DNA from: Haloplanus ruber
Lineage (GTDB): Archaea; Halobacteriota; Halobacteria; Halobacteriales; Haloferacaceae
Assembly: GCF_024494725.1 (NCBI RefSeq)
Contig: NZ_JANHDK010000001.1
Span: 248,001 to 312,000 of the forward strand
DNA: 64,000 bases
Direction of reading: 5' to 3'
Part shown: one piece after another, positions 53,206 to 62,295 of the stretch
How the letters are laid out: the number at the start of each line of letters is the position of its first letter
Position numbering within the stretch: position 1 is the first letter of the stretch
Translations under genes and position numbers: made by a program
The notes under the pieces: generated by a model
What the model was told of the DNA's origin: nothing
Seen by the model: the letters and a program-made list of their open reading frames with translations, nothing else
Databases searched by the model: none

Positions 53206-53330
53206 GGCCTCATCTACGTGTCGGCCGAAGTTAACGAGCACGTAACCGTGGCGTCACCACGTGACACGACCGTCACCGGCCGTGGCTCGGGAGGGTAAGG
53301 CCCTTGGTCGCCGCCGGGGTACGGCCGGGC

Positions 53331-55577
53331 ATGAATCTCGCGGGCGTCGTCGCCCCCCTTCAGGCCGAGGCGAAGCGGGCGAACGAGCGCCGACTGCTGA
53401 CTCTGGCCGGCGAGCGGGCGGCCGGTCTCGACGCCGCACGCGAGGCTGTCGCCTCGCTTGACGACGCCGATGTGACTGTCGTCACCGCCCGCGAGCGCGT
53501 GGCGTGGGGTGAGCGGCTCGCCCCCGCGCACGCCTCGCAACTCCTCGGCACCACGCGCGATGCCGTCGTCCTCGACGCCCACGCGGGCGTCTCGGCGAAC
53601 GTCCTCGGGCGGGTCGTCGGTGCCGTCGACGGCGGCGGCCTCCTCGTCCTCGTGACGCCGCCGCTCGACGACTGGCCGACCCGCCGGGACGACACCGATG
53701 AGCGCTTCGCCGTGCCACCATTTACCGTGGCGGACGTGACCGGCCGCTTCCGGCGCCGACTGACCGAACTGCTCTTCGCACACCCGGGCGTCGCCGTCGT
53801 CGACGTAGACGCCGGTCGGGCCGAGTGCGACGGCCTGACGGACCCGCCGCCGGCCCGCCGCCGGCCGCCGCCGGCCGTTCCCGACGGGGCCGCTTTCCCC
53901 GCCGACGCCTACCGGGCGTGTCTCACCGCCGACCAAGCAGACGCTCTGAGTGCGCTCGAACGCCTGCGGACCCCCGAGACCGCCGTCGTCGTCGAGGCCG
54001 ACCGCGGCCGGGGGAAATCGGCGACGGCCGGCCTCGCCGCCGGAAGTCTCGCGGCCGCGGGACGGGACGTCCTCGTCACCGCGCCCTCCTCCCGCAACGC
54101 TGCCGAGGTGTTCGACCGTGCGGCGGCGCTACTCGACACCCTCGGCGTAGCGACCGACCGCGACGACGACGGCCGCCACATCTCGACGCCCGCCGGAAGC
54201 GTCCGGTTTCGCGACCCGGAGGCGGCCGTCGACGTGATCGGCGGTTCCGGTCCCGCCGACGCCCCCGACGCGCTGATCGTCGACGAAGCCGCCGCCTTAC
54301 CGGTTCGACGCCTCGAAACCTTTCTCACAGGCCCGCCCGTCGCCTTCGTCACCACGGTCCACGGCTACGAGGGGACTGGCCGCGGCTTCGACGTGCGCTT
54401 TCGGGACCGCCTTGCCGCAAGCGACCGCACGGTGACCGACGTCCGCCTCGACGACCCGATTCGCTACGCCGCCGGCGACCCCGTCGAGGTGTGGGCCTTC
54501 CGCGCGCTCCTCCTCGATGCCCGCCCTGCCGTCGACCCGGTGGTCAAGGGGGCGACGCCCGCCGACGCCGTCTACCGGGCGCTCGACCCCGAAACCCTCC
54601 TCGCCGACGAACACCGCCTCCGGGAGACCTTCGGCCTCCTCGTCCTCGCCCACTACCGGACGGAACCGGACGACCTCGCCCGTCTGCTCGACGCCCCCAA
54701 CCTCACCTGCCGGGCGCTCGTGGTCGACGGTCACGTCGCCGCCGTCGCCCTGTTGGCCCGCGAGGGCGGTCTCCCACCGTCGCTCCGCGAGGACGTATAC
54801 GAGGGCGCGCGGGTGCGGGGGAACATGATCCCGGACGTGCTGACGAGCCAACTCCGCGACTTGGAGGCCGCCCAGCCCGTTGGCTATCGCGTGTTGCGGA
54901 TCGCCACGCACCACGCGCTCCGCTCGGAGGGGTTCGGCACGCGACTCCTCTCGGCCTGTCACGACGAGTTCGGCGACGAGGTCGACTGGTTCGGCGTCGG
55001 CTACGGAGCGACCCCGCAGCTGGTCCGGTTCTGGGAGCGAAACGGCTACCGGACGGTCCACTGCTCGACGACGCGCAACGCCACCAGTGGCGAGCACTCG
55101 GCAGTGATGCTCCGGCCGAGCAGTCCCGCCGGCGAGGCGCTTTACGACCGCCACGCCCGGCGGTTCTATCGGCGGATGCGCGACGGCCTCGGGGACGCGC
55201 TCCAGTCGCTCGACCCCGACGTGGCGCGGGCAGTTCTACGGGCGACCGACGCGGCGCCGGCGCCGTCCCTCTCGGCCCACGAGTGGCGGGTCGTCGCCGC
55301 CGCGGCCTTCGGACCGGGACTGTACGACACCGCGCCCGGCGCCTTCGCGGACCTGGCGCTCGCACATCTGACAGACCCCGCGGCCGATCTGTCCCCTCGA
55401 GCCGAGCGATTGCTGGTGCGCAAGCCTCTGCAGGCGTGGTCGTGGGAGCGGGTCGCGGCCGACCTCGACTACGTCTCCACGCGGGAGTGCATGCGAGCGC
55501 TCGGGGCGGCCTACCGGCCACTAGTCGAGCGGTACGGCACGGACGCCGCGGCGGAAGAGCGGAGACGCTACGAGTGA
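53331..55577 (+). CDS. tmcA: tRNA(Met) cytidine acetyltransferase TmcA
   Basis: A 748-residue protein: N-terminal domain (1-185), RecA-like helicase domain with Walker A EADRGRGKSAT near residue 222, DEAA box IVDEAAALPVR (about 305-316), GNAT acetyltransferase domain (about 400-600; VARLATHHAL-like ATHHALRSEGFGTRLL), and a C-terminal tRNA-binding domain. It makes N4-acetylcytidine, which in hyperthermophilic archaea is found widely in RNA. Start at ATG 53331, since the preceding frame lacks similarity. Confidence 0.95.
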   Translation: MNLAGVVAPLQAEAKRANERRLLTLAGERAAGLDAAREAVASLDDADVTVVTARERVAWGERLAPAHASQLLGTTRDAVVLDAHAGVSANVLGRVVGAVDGGGLLVLVTPPLDDWPTRRDDTDERFAVPPFTVADVTGRFRRRLTELLFAHPGVAVVDVDAGRAECDGLTDPPPARRRPPPAVPDGAAFPADAYRACLTADQADALSALERLRTPETAVVVEADRGRGKSATAGLAAGSLAAAGRDVLVTAPSSRNAAEVFDRAAALLDTLGVATDRDDDGRHISTPAGSVRFRDPEAAVDVIGGSGPADAPDALIVDEAAALPVRRLETFLTGPPVAFVTTVHGYEGTGRGFDVRFRDRLAASDRTVTDVRLDDPIRYAAGDPVEVWAFRALLLDARPAVDPVVKGATPADAVYRALDPETLLADEHRLRETFGLLVLAHYRTEPDDLARLLDAPNLTCRALVVDGHVAAVALLAREGGLPPSLREDVYEGARVRGNMIPDVLTSQLRDLEAAQPVGYRVLRIATHHALRSEGFGTRLLSACHDEFGDEVDWFGVGYGATPQLVRFWERNGYRTVHCSTTRNATSGEHSAVMLRPSSPAGEALYDRHARRFYRRMRDGLGDALQSLDPDVARAVLRATDAAPAPSLSAHEWRVVAAAAFGPGLYDTAPGAFADLALAHLTDPAADLSPRAERLLVRKPLQAWSWERVAADLDYVSTRECMRALGAAYRPLVERYGTDAAAEERRRYE

Positions 55578-55593
55578 CCCCCGCGCGCCCGAA

Positions 55594-56334
55594 TCACGCA
55601 CAGTCGAGGAACGTCGCCATCATCACCTCGTCGACGTACTCGTCGCTGATGCGGTAGTGGTCCTCCCGCACCGCCTCGACCTCCCAGCCGTGGGCTTCGA
55701 GGAACTCGATGGCGCCCTCGTTGGTCGCGGGGACGCTATTGTACAGTTTCTCGAAGTCGTGATCGCACGCCCAGCGGATGCCACGGTCGAGCAACGCGCT
55801 CCCGATGCCGTGGTCGCGGTAGGTCGGCAGGAGGCCGACGGTCAACACCGCGGTGTGGGCCAACTTCTCTGTCTCGGGGAGATCAAGATGGACCCACCCG
55901 ACGACGTCCTCGTCGACGCAGGCGACGAACACCATCCGGGAGCGAACCTCGTTGTGCCGGAGGATCACCTCCTCGTGGTCCAGGAGGTCCGCCACTGTCT
56001 CCGCTTCGATGTAGGTCCCCTCCTCGGCCACCGAACGGATCACGCCGATCAACCCGGAAAGATCCCGCTGTTGGGCCGCTCTGATCGTGTACGTGAGGTC
56101 TGTGGCGTCGTACTCCTCTACGCCCTCCTCTTGGTAGGCCACCCGCAGCGTGTCGCCCTCGCGGCGGATGTACCCGTCGCGGCGCAGGATGGTGACGTGG
56201 TGACCGAACGCGCCTGGGTCGAGATTTAGCGCCCGACGTGCGCGGTCCGCCCGGACCGCTCCGTGGGCCTCGACGTGGTCGTAGATGTCCCGGCGGTCCT
56301 CGTGGTCGAAGTTTAGTTGCTCGGTCAGTTCCAT
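55594..56334 (-). CDS. Winged-helix/GNAT fusion acetyltransferase
   Basis: A 246-residue fusion. The N-terminal wHTH (about 8-80) contains DHVEAHGAVRADRARRALNL and HHVTILRRDGYIRREGDTLRV. The C-terminal GNAT domain (about 90-246) has AVLTVGLLPTYRDHGIGSALLDRGI, the acetyl-CoA loop R-x-x-G-I-G. It ends LEAHGWEVEAVREDHYRI. DNA-binding plus acetyltransferase activity is inferred from architecture. Confidence 0.88.
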   Translation of the reverse strand: MELTEQLNFDHEDRRDIYDHVEAHGAVRADRARRALNLDPGAFGHHVTILRRDGYIRREGDTLRVAYQEEGVEEYDATDLTYTIRAAQQRDLSGLIGVIRSVAEEGTYIEAETVADLLDHEEVILRHNEVRSRMVFVACVDEDVVGWVHLDLPETEKLAHTAVLTVGLLPTYRDHGIGSALLDRGIRWACDHDFEKLYNSVPATNEGAIEFLEAHGWEVEAVREDHYRISDEYVDEVMMATFLDCA

Positions 56335-56583
56335 GATGACATGTTACACAGTGCCGCACTTAATCGTTCGTGATAGATGCGCTCGCGTCTGGCTTCGGCC
56401 GTGGGCCGACGCCGGTCTCACCCAGGACCGTTTCGTCGCCCGAAAGCCGTCCGGGGGATATAACACCGGGTCGGGCCATGCCCCGGTATGGGTTGGTCCC
56501 CTGAACTCCGTGACGATGTGTCGATCCGACCGAGAAACGCCGCACCGCTCGCGGTAAGCCCGACGGTTGCCGTGTGATTCGAC

Positions 56584-57816
56584 GTGTGCGCGAACCCCTC
56601 CTTCGATACGACCCGGCGAACGCTCCTCTCGGCGGCCGTCGTCGGCGTGAGCGCGCTCTCGGGGTGTCTATCGCTGCTCCCGTCGTCGGACCCGGATACG
56701 TCCCTCCCGGACACGCCAACGGGGACGTGGACACAGTACGGTGCCGACGGCGCGAACACGCACGCGACGGACCGTAGCGGTCCGTCGGCGGGCAACCTCG
56801 CGTGGACCTCGGACGCCTTCACACGCTGGCAGCCCACGGTCGCCGACGGGACCGTGTTCACGACGAATTTCGACCCCAGCCACGACGGGAGTGCCATCGC
56901 AATGGACGCACAGAGTGGCACTGAACGGTGGCGAACTACTCTCGACGCCAGCGGCGACAACGGGATCGTCGTCGTCGGTGACCGCTGTATCGTGGCGTAC
57001 GAGACAGCCCTCGTTGCGCTCGATACCGAAACGGGCGAGCGACTCTGGACGGCCTCGACCAACGGATTCGAACGGGTCGTCGCCGACGACGCCACCGGGA
57101 CCGTCCTCGTTGCGTCCGATGCCGGTCTCGAAGCGTTTGGGGCCGCAAACGGCGAGCAACGCTGGGAGACCGACGCGATGAGCAACGTCTTCCATGCGCC
57201 TGCGGTGGGCGACAGCCGGGTGTTCGCCGTCGGAACGGTGGACGGCACGCCGTCGCTTGTCGCCCGCTCGCTGGCGGATGGCTCGGATCACTGGCAACGC
57301 GAACTCACGGCCCCACCCGAGTCCGCCGCGCCCGTCGCGACCGGGTCGGGAGTGCTCGTCGCCGACGACCGCACGCTCGTCGTCCACGACCGAGAGACCG
57401 GCGAGCGGGTTCGCGACCTCCGCTCGTTCGGTGACTCCGACCCTGTGGCCCCGCGGAGCGTCGCCGTCGGCGACGGGACCGTGTTCGTCACCGGCTCGTT
57501 CGGCGCCGCCGCGGTCGACGCCGAAACCGGGACGGAGCGGTGGCGCCGCGACGTGTCGGTGGACAGGTCGGGAATCTGTCTCGGGGCCGATACGGTCGTC
57601 GTCCCGGTCGAGGACCCTGCGTTCGCCCCCGGGAAGAAGACGATCAGCGCGTTCGGCCGCGAATCGGGCGAGCGGCGCTGGTACTACTCGTTCGATCCGG
57701 GCTTTCACCACATGGTGACGTCACCGCCGGTGCTGGTCGGCGGGGCGGTGTTCTTCACGGCCACCCACATCGATGGCCTCGGGGCACTCGGCGACGCCCC
57801 CGCACGGGAGCGGTGA
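56584..57816 (+). CDS. PQQ-like beta-propeller Tat lipoprotein
   Basis: A 410-residue protein opening at GTG 56584 with a Tat lipoprotein signal (RR at 11-12, lipobox LSGC with Cys28). The rest is a propeller of repeats with the W-docking pattern LDxxTGERLW and AxNGEQRWETD, AxTGTERWRRD: about seven blades. Such proteins act as scaffolds or bind PQQ; no dehydrogenase motif is seen, so it is more likely a BamB-like or binding protein. No ATG alternative at the N-terminus. Confidence 0.88.
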   Translation: MCANPSFDTTRRTLLSAAVVGVSALSGCLSLLPSSDPDTSLPDTPTGTWTQYGADGANTHATDRSGPSAGNLAWTSDAFTRWQPTVADGTVFTTNFDPSHDGSAIAMDAQSGTERWRTTLDASGDNGIVVVGDRCIVAYETALVALDTETGERLWTASTNGFERVVADDATGTVLVASDAGLEAFGAANGEQRWETDAMSNVFHAPAVGDSRVFAVGTVDGTPSLVARSLADGSDHWQRELTAPPESAAPVATGSGVLVADDRTLVVHDRETGERVRDLRSFGDSDPVAPRSVAVGDGTVFVTGSFGAAAVDAETGTERWRRDVSVDRSGICLGADTVVVPVEDPAFAPGKKTISAFGRESGERRWYYSFDPGFHHMVTSPPVLVGGAVFFTATHIDGLGALGDAPARER

Positions 57817-57856
57817 TCGCCGAAACGACTACCGGACCGGGAGCCGATCCCGTCGT

Positions 57857-58189
57857 ATGAACCCGTACGTGATGCTCGGGATGGCCATTCTCGCCGAGGT
57901 GATCGGAACGACGGCACTCAAACTCTCGCAGGGGTTTTCACGCCCGCTGCCGAGTCTGGGCGTCCTCGTCGGATACGGTACCGCGTTTTACTGCCTCTCG
58001 TTTGCCTTGGAGGATCTGCCGGTCGGTGTCGTCTACGGAACGTGGGCCGCCATCGGCATCATCGCCATCGCAGCCATCGGGGTCGTCGCCTTCGGCGAAT
58101 CGGTCGACGTCGCAGGGATCGTCGGTCTCGGTCTCATCGTTGTCGGGGTGTACTGTCTCAACGTCGTCTCCGGGATGTCGGCTCACTAG
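57857..58189 (+). CDS. Small multidrug resistance (SMR/EmrE) transporter
   Basis: A 110-residue four-helix transporter. The essential Glu14 is present (MLGMAILAEVIGTTALK), and so are the substrate-site YGTW motif in GVVYGTWAAIG (about 60-70) and a fourth helix. It could export quaternary cations or osmolyte-like compounds in exchange for protons. It shares its stop-codon CTAG with the opposite gene. Confidence 0.93.
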   Translation: MNPYVMLGMAILAEVIGTTALKLSQGFSRPLPSLGVLVGYGTAFYCLSFALEDLPVGVVYGTWAAIGIIAIAAIGVVAFGESVDVAGIVGLGLIVVGVYCLNVVSGMSAH

Positions 58190-58500
58190 TGTCCCCCCGA
58201 CCCAGGGCCGAGAACGATATCAGGGGCGAAGACGGTGAGGCCGAGTAGCCCGATCAGCCAGAGGATTGCGACGACACGCAACCCGCCCGCGGCCCGGCGG
58301 CGGTCGGTTGGAAGGGACTCGGCGAACCCGGACAGCGCGAACCCCACCGCCATGATGAGCGAACTGAGTAAGTATCCATCCCGTAGAACGTCGAAGTAGA
58401 GGTAGATGCCCACCATGACGAACGCGCTAGCGAACATTACGAGCGCCTGGTGTCTGCCGGAGGGTTCACTAAACACGACGGCTCCGAGTCTTGAGGGCAC
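58186..58500 (-). CDS. Small three-helix membrane protein
   Basis: A 104-residue protein from GTG 58500 with three hydrophobic segments (about 16-36, 43-60 and 72-92). The TATA-like box at 58519-58530 centres 27 bases before the GTG, whereas the first in-frame ATG at 58560 lies before the TATA box. So the GTG is preferred. No recognised family. Confidence 0.7.
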   Translation of the reverse strand: MPSRLGAVVFSEPSGRHQALVMFASAFVMVGIYLYFDVLRDGYLLSSLIMAVGFALSGFAESLPTDRRRAAGGLRVVAILWLIGLLGLTVFAPDIVLGPGSGGH

Positions 58501-58518
58501 GGAACACCCTACTCTTGC

Positions 58519-58530
58519 GCCGATATAAAT
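58519..58530 (-). promoter_or_regulatory. TATA-like box deciding a GTG start
   Basis: The minus strand reads GTTATTTATATCGG, centred 27 bases before GTG 58500. Confidence 0.6.
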
Positions 58531-58724
58531 AACATCGCTCGGACAAGTCGCCGTGTTCATCGTTTTGCATCGGCCTCGGTCGACCGGCCTGGGTCGACGA
58601 AACCGAGACGGAGTAGCGGATCAACTCCCTGCCGTCGTCGGTGAGACGAGCGCGAGCGCACATCCACGCCTTCGGCCGGGGGCAAGCGGACGGTGAGTCC
58701 CCCTGGCGATGGCTGTCCCGTCGT

Positions 58725-59084
<360 letters not shown>

Positions 59085-59113
59085 CTACGACCGAACGCGT
59101 CGGCGGCGCCGCC

Positions 59114-60427
59114 TCAGTCGAAGGCCGCGGCGACGCCGGCGTCGAGGGCGTCGACGGCGGTGTCGATTTCGTCGTCGGTCACCGGCAGTGGCGGCGCGAC
59201 GATGATCTGGGTGCGCGGGCGGCCGCCGCCGACGAGCACGCCCCGGCGCTGAGCCGCGTCGATCACGTCGTCGACGGGATTCTCGCCCGCGTCCATCCAG
59301 GGGTGATGGAAGGGGTCACCCGTCTCGGGGTCGGTGAACTCGACGGCCCACAGCAGACCGCGCCCCCGCACGTCACCGACGGCGTCGTAACGCTCCAGTT
59401 CCCGCAGACGGGATTCGAGGTGAGCGCTCCGGGCGCGTGCGTTCTCGATCAGTCCGTCCCCGTAGGCGTCCATGGCCGCCACGCCCGCCGCACAGGCAAC
59501 CGGGTGCCCGGCGAAGGTCTGCCCGACGTCGATGCCCTCCTCGTGGAGGTGCGCGGCGACCTCGGGACTCGTGATGACGCCAGCGAGCGGGACGTACGCG
59601 CTCGTGACCCCCTTGGCGAAGGTCAGCAGGTCCGGAACGACGCCCTCCGTCTCGATGCCGAACCACTCGCCACACCGACCGAAGCCCGTGATCACCTCGT
59701 CGGCGATCAGGAGGACGTCGTAGCGGTCACAGATCGCCCGCACTCGTTGCCAGTAGTCCGCCGGGGCGGGGTAGGCGCCGCTCGTCCCGCCGACCGGCTC
59801 CATCAGGACCGCGGCGACGGAGTCGGGACCCTCGTTTTGGATGACGTACTCCAGGTGGTCGGCGGCCTGGCGCGCGATGGCCGCGGGCGTGTCCCCGTCG
59901 AACGGCGAGCGGTGGACGACCGGCGGGAAGAACTTCGCCGCTCCGGTCGTCTCCGCTCCCCGACCCATCGCGTTTCGGGTTTCGGGATCGCCCGTCAGCG
60001 ACGCCGCCCCGTAGGTGGCGCCGTGGTAGGACTGATAGCGGGAGAGAACCTTTCGCCCGCCGGTATACTCCCGGGCGAACTGGACGGCGGACTCGTTGGC
60101 CTCGCTCCCCGAGACGGAGAAAAAGACATCGCGCAGGTCACCGGGTGCCACCTCGGCGAGGCGGGCGGCGAGGGTCGACCGCACGTCGCTCTCCTTCGAG
60201 GACGAGACGTACGCGATTGTCGACGCCTGCTCGGTGATCGCGTCGACGATCCGCTCCTCGCCGTGCCCAGCGTTGACACAGTAGAGTTGCGAGAGGAAAT
60301 CCAGATACGCGTTGCCGTCATCGTCGTGGACCGTGACGCCGTCACCGTCGACGAGCGTCAACACGTCACCGTCACCGTACCAGTGTGGGATGGCCTCGGG
60401 ACGGGACTCGGCCGTTGATTGAGCCAT
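59114..60427 (-). CDS. Class III (PLP-dependent) aminotransferase
   Basis: A 437-residue aspartate-aminotransferase-family class III enzyme. Motifs: DGNAYLDFLSQLYCVNAGHG (start), SGSEANESAVQFARE, LLIADEVITGFGRCGEWFG (PLP-Asp), and FAKGVTSAYVPLAG with the Schiff-base Lys. The arrangement is that of beta-alanine-pyruvate or adenosylmethionine-like amino-transferases; substrate not predicted. Confidence 0.92.
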   Translation of the reverse strand: MAQSTAESRPEAIPHWYGDGDVLTLVDGDGVTVHDDDGNAYLDFLSQLYCVNAGHGEERIVDAITEQASTIAYVSSSKESDVRSTLAARLAEVAPGDLRDVFFSVSGSEANESAVQFAREYTGGRKVLSRYQSYHGATYGAASLTGDPETRNAMGRGAETTGAAKFFPPVVHRSPFDGDTPAAIARQAADHLEYVIQNEGPDSVAAVLMEPVGGTSGAYPAPADYWQRVRAICDRYDVLLIADEVITGFGRCGEWFGIETEGVVPDLLTFAKGVTSAYVPLAGVITSPEVAAHLHEEGIDVGQTFAGHPVACAAGVAAMDAYGDGLIENARARSAHLESRLRELERYDAVGDVRGRGLLWAVEFTDPETGDPFHHPWMDAGENPVDDVIDAAQRRGVLVGGGRPRTQIIVAPPLPVTDDEIDTAVDALDAGVAAAFD

Positions 60428-60514
60428 ACCTCACGTTCGTTAGGTAGAAAGTAAACGTTCGGTCGGGGAAAGCGAGAGGGTATATGTACGAAGGCCCCGT
60501 CTCGGGACATACCT

Positions 60515-61021
60515 ATGAATCCGAGTCGCGTGGATTTCTTCGTCGATCTGGCGTATGGACTGTTGATTCTCCTCGCGGCGGGACTCATCCTCGTGGCCGG
60601 GACGGACGTCGGTGTCGCGTTCGGTATCGGTGCGCTGGTTTCGTACGTTGTCCACGTCGTCTGGAAGATGGCCCGGTTCGACCCCGAGTGGATGACCGAG
60701 GAGGTGACCGAGAAAGTCGAGGAGACGATCACCGAGGAGGTGACGGAGAGCGTCGAACAGACCGTCGCCGAGGAAGTGACCGAGGAGGTGACCGAAGAGG
60801 TGACAGAGAAGGTCGAACAGACCGTCACCGAGGAAGTGACCGAAGAGGTCACCGAGGAGGTCACCGAGAACGTCGAACGCACCATCTCCGAGGAGGTCGG
60901 CGATATCATCGACCAACTCGAACAGGTGAACCAGCGAGTCGACCGACGGCCTCGGACCGACCAAATCGACGAGATGACGCGCGGCGAAGGCGAAACCGGC
61001 GACGAAGGTGACGGACAATGA
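60515..61021 (+). CDS. Membrane-anchored EVTEEV-repeat coiled-coil protein
   Basis: A 168-residue protein: two membrane helices (about 10-28 and 33-50), then WMTEEVTEKVEETITEEVT and about 16 further repeats of a T-E-E-V-T/V-E-x-V unit (about 58-132), and an acidic C-terminal tail. The four-residue unit with Val at alternating positions fits a long amphipathic helix. It is directly followed by a PiT phosphate transporter gene and may be a partner or regulator. No matching known domain. Confidence 0.75.
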   Translation: MNPSRVDFFVDLAYGLLILLAAGLILVAGTDVGVAFGIGALVSYVVHVVWKMARFDPEWMTEEVTEKVEETITEEVTESVEQTVAEEVTEEVTEEVTEKVEQTVTEEVTEEVTEEVTENVERTISEEVGDIIDQLEQVNQRVDRRPRTDQIDEMTRGEGETGDEGDGQ

Positions 61022-61079
61022 GTGGGCGACGACAGCGACAGCCGGCCGGCCAACCGACCGCCGTGACCGGTCGCGACAC

Positions 61080-62255
61080 ATGATCGGACCGCTCCTCCTC
61101 GTTGGGTTCGCGGTATCGCTGTTCGTCGGGTTCAACATCGGTGGCTCGAACACCGGGCCGGCGTTCGGTCCAGCGGTCGGGGCGGGCGTCGTCTCGAAAC
61201 TGTTCGCCGGCGCGCTCATGGCCGTCTTCTTCTCGATTGGCGCGTGGACCATCGGCCGCCGAGTCGTGAACACGCTCGGGCGCGACCTGGTGACCGACCC
61301 CGGCGTCTTCACCGTCGAGTCCAGCATCGTCGTCCTCTTTTTCATCGGTGGTGCGCTCTTTGTCGGCAACTACGCCGGCGTCCCCGCGTCGACGTCGATG
61401 ACGGCCGTCGGCGCTATCGCCGGCTTGGGAGTCGCCGCCGGTGAACTCAACTGGGCCATCATGGGCGAGATTGCGGTCTGGTGGATCGTCGCCCCGCTCG
61501 TTGGCTTCTGGGTCTCCGGTGTCGTCGGGCGGTATTTCTACCCGACGATCAACCGCTGGGTCGCCATCGAGCGCAGCGACGGCCCGCTTTTGACCCTCGA
61601 CCGCTCGGGTGCGGTTCCGCGTCCCCGGGCGGGGCCGAACTCCACCCGCCGCGAAGTCGTCGGGACGGTCGTCGTCGTCGGCATCGGGTGTCTGATGGCC
61701 TTCTCCTCTGGCACCTCGAACATCGCCAACGCTATCGCGCCACTGTACGGCGCTGGCGTCGATCTGAACCTGCTAATCCTGCTTGGCTGTGCCGCCGTCG
61801 CCGTCGGTGCGCTCACCATCGCGCGCCGGACGCTCGATACCCTCGGCAACGACATCACCGACCTGCCGCTAACGGCGGCCATCGTCGTCGCGGTCATCTC
61901 CTCGGGCATCGTCATCGGCTTGTCGGCCATCGGCATTCCCGCTTCCTTCGTCATCATCGCGACCATGTCCATCGTGGGCCTGGGGTGGGGCCGGGCGACG
62001 CGGTCGACCACCGTCTCCCAGGGGGTTCGTGGCGAGGAGACGCCGAACGTCTCCGTCGGCGCGCTGACGGCCGACGAACCGGGCGAGCAAGCCCCGGATA
62101 TCGGCGAGGAGGAACCCGCCGAGACGCCGAGCGCCGCCGAACTGTTCGACCCCGAAACGACCGGCCGGGTCGTCCTCATGCAGAACGTGGTGCCGCTGCT
62201 CTCGACACTCGGCGCGTACGCCACCTTCCGGGTACTCTTTGCGGTCTGGTGGTGA
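61080..62255 (+). CDS. PiT-family inorganic phosphate transporter
   Basis: A 391-residue transporter from ATG 61080 with twin PiT repeats: GFNIGGSNTGPAFGPAVGAG (N-terminal) and FSSGTSNIANAIAPLYGAGV (C-terminal), each containing the conserved G-x-N-x-x-x-A-like pattern. About ten helices, with a hydrophilic loop (about 170-205) and another acidic one (about 310-355). The family couples phosphate entry to Na+ or H+. GTG 61008, which would overlap the previous gene, is possible but the short upstream extension is not conserved-looking. Confidence 0.9.
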   Translation: MIGPLLLVGFAVSLFVGFNIGGSNTGPAFGPAVGAGVVSKLFAGALMAVFFSIGAWTIGRRVVNTLGRDLVTDPGVFTVESSIVVLFFIGGALFVGNYAGVPASTSMTAVGAIAGLGVAAGELNWAIMGEIAVWWIVAPLVGFWVSGVVGRYFYPTINRWVAIERSDGPLLTLDRSGAVPRPRAGPNSTRREVVGTVVVVGIGCLMAFSSGTSNIANAIAPLYGAGVDLNLLILLGCAAVAVGALTIARRTLDTLGNDITDLPLTAAIVVAVISSGIVIGLSAIGIPASFVIIATMSIVGLGWGRATRSTTVSQGVRGEETPNVSVGALTADEPGEQAPDIGEEEPAETPSAAELFDPETTGRVVLMQNVVPLLSTLGAYATFRVLFAVWW

Positions 62256-62295
62256 AACAGTAGTCTTTACGCGGTGGCGTCCCCATCGGTCGACG

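Noticed and set aside
58561-58724. Possible remnant of an HTH regulator on the minus strand (RARLTDDGRELIRYS)
   Set aside because: The stretch resembles a winged-helix wing, but it is short, has no start or HTH helices, and lies in a frame shadowing the ferredoxin gene.
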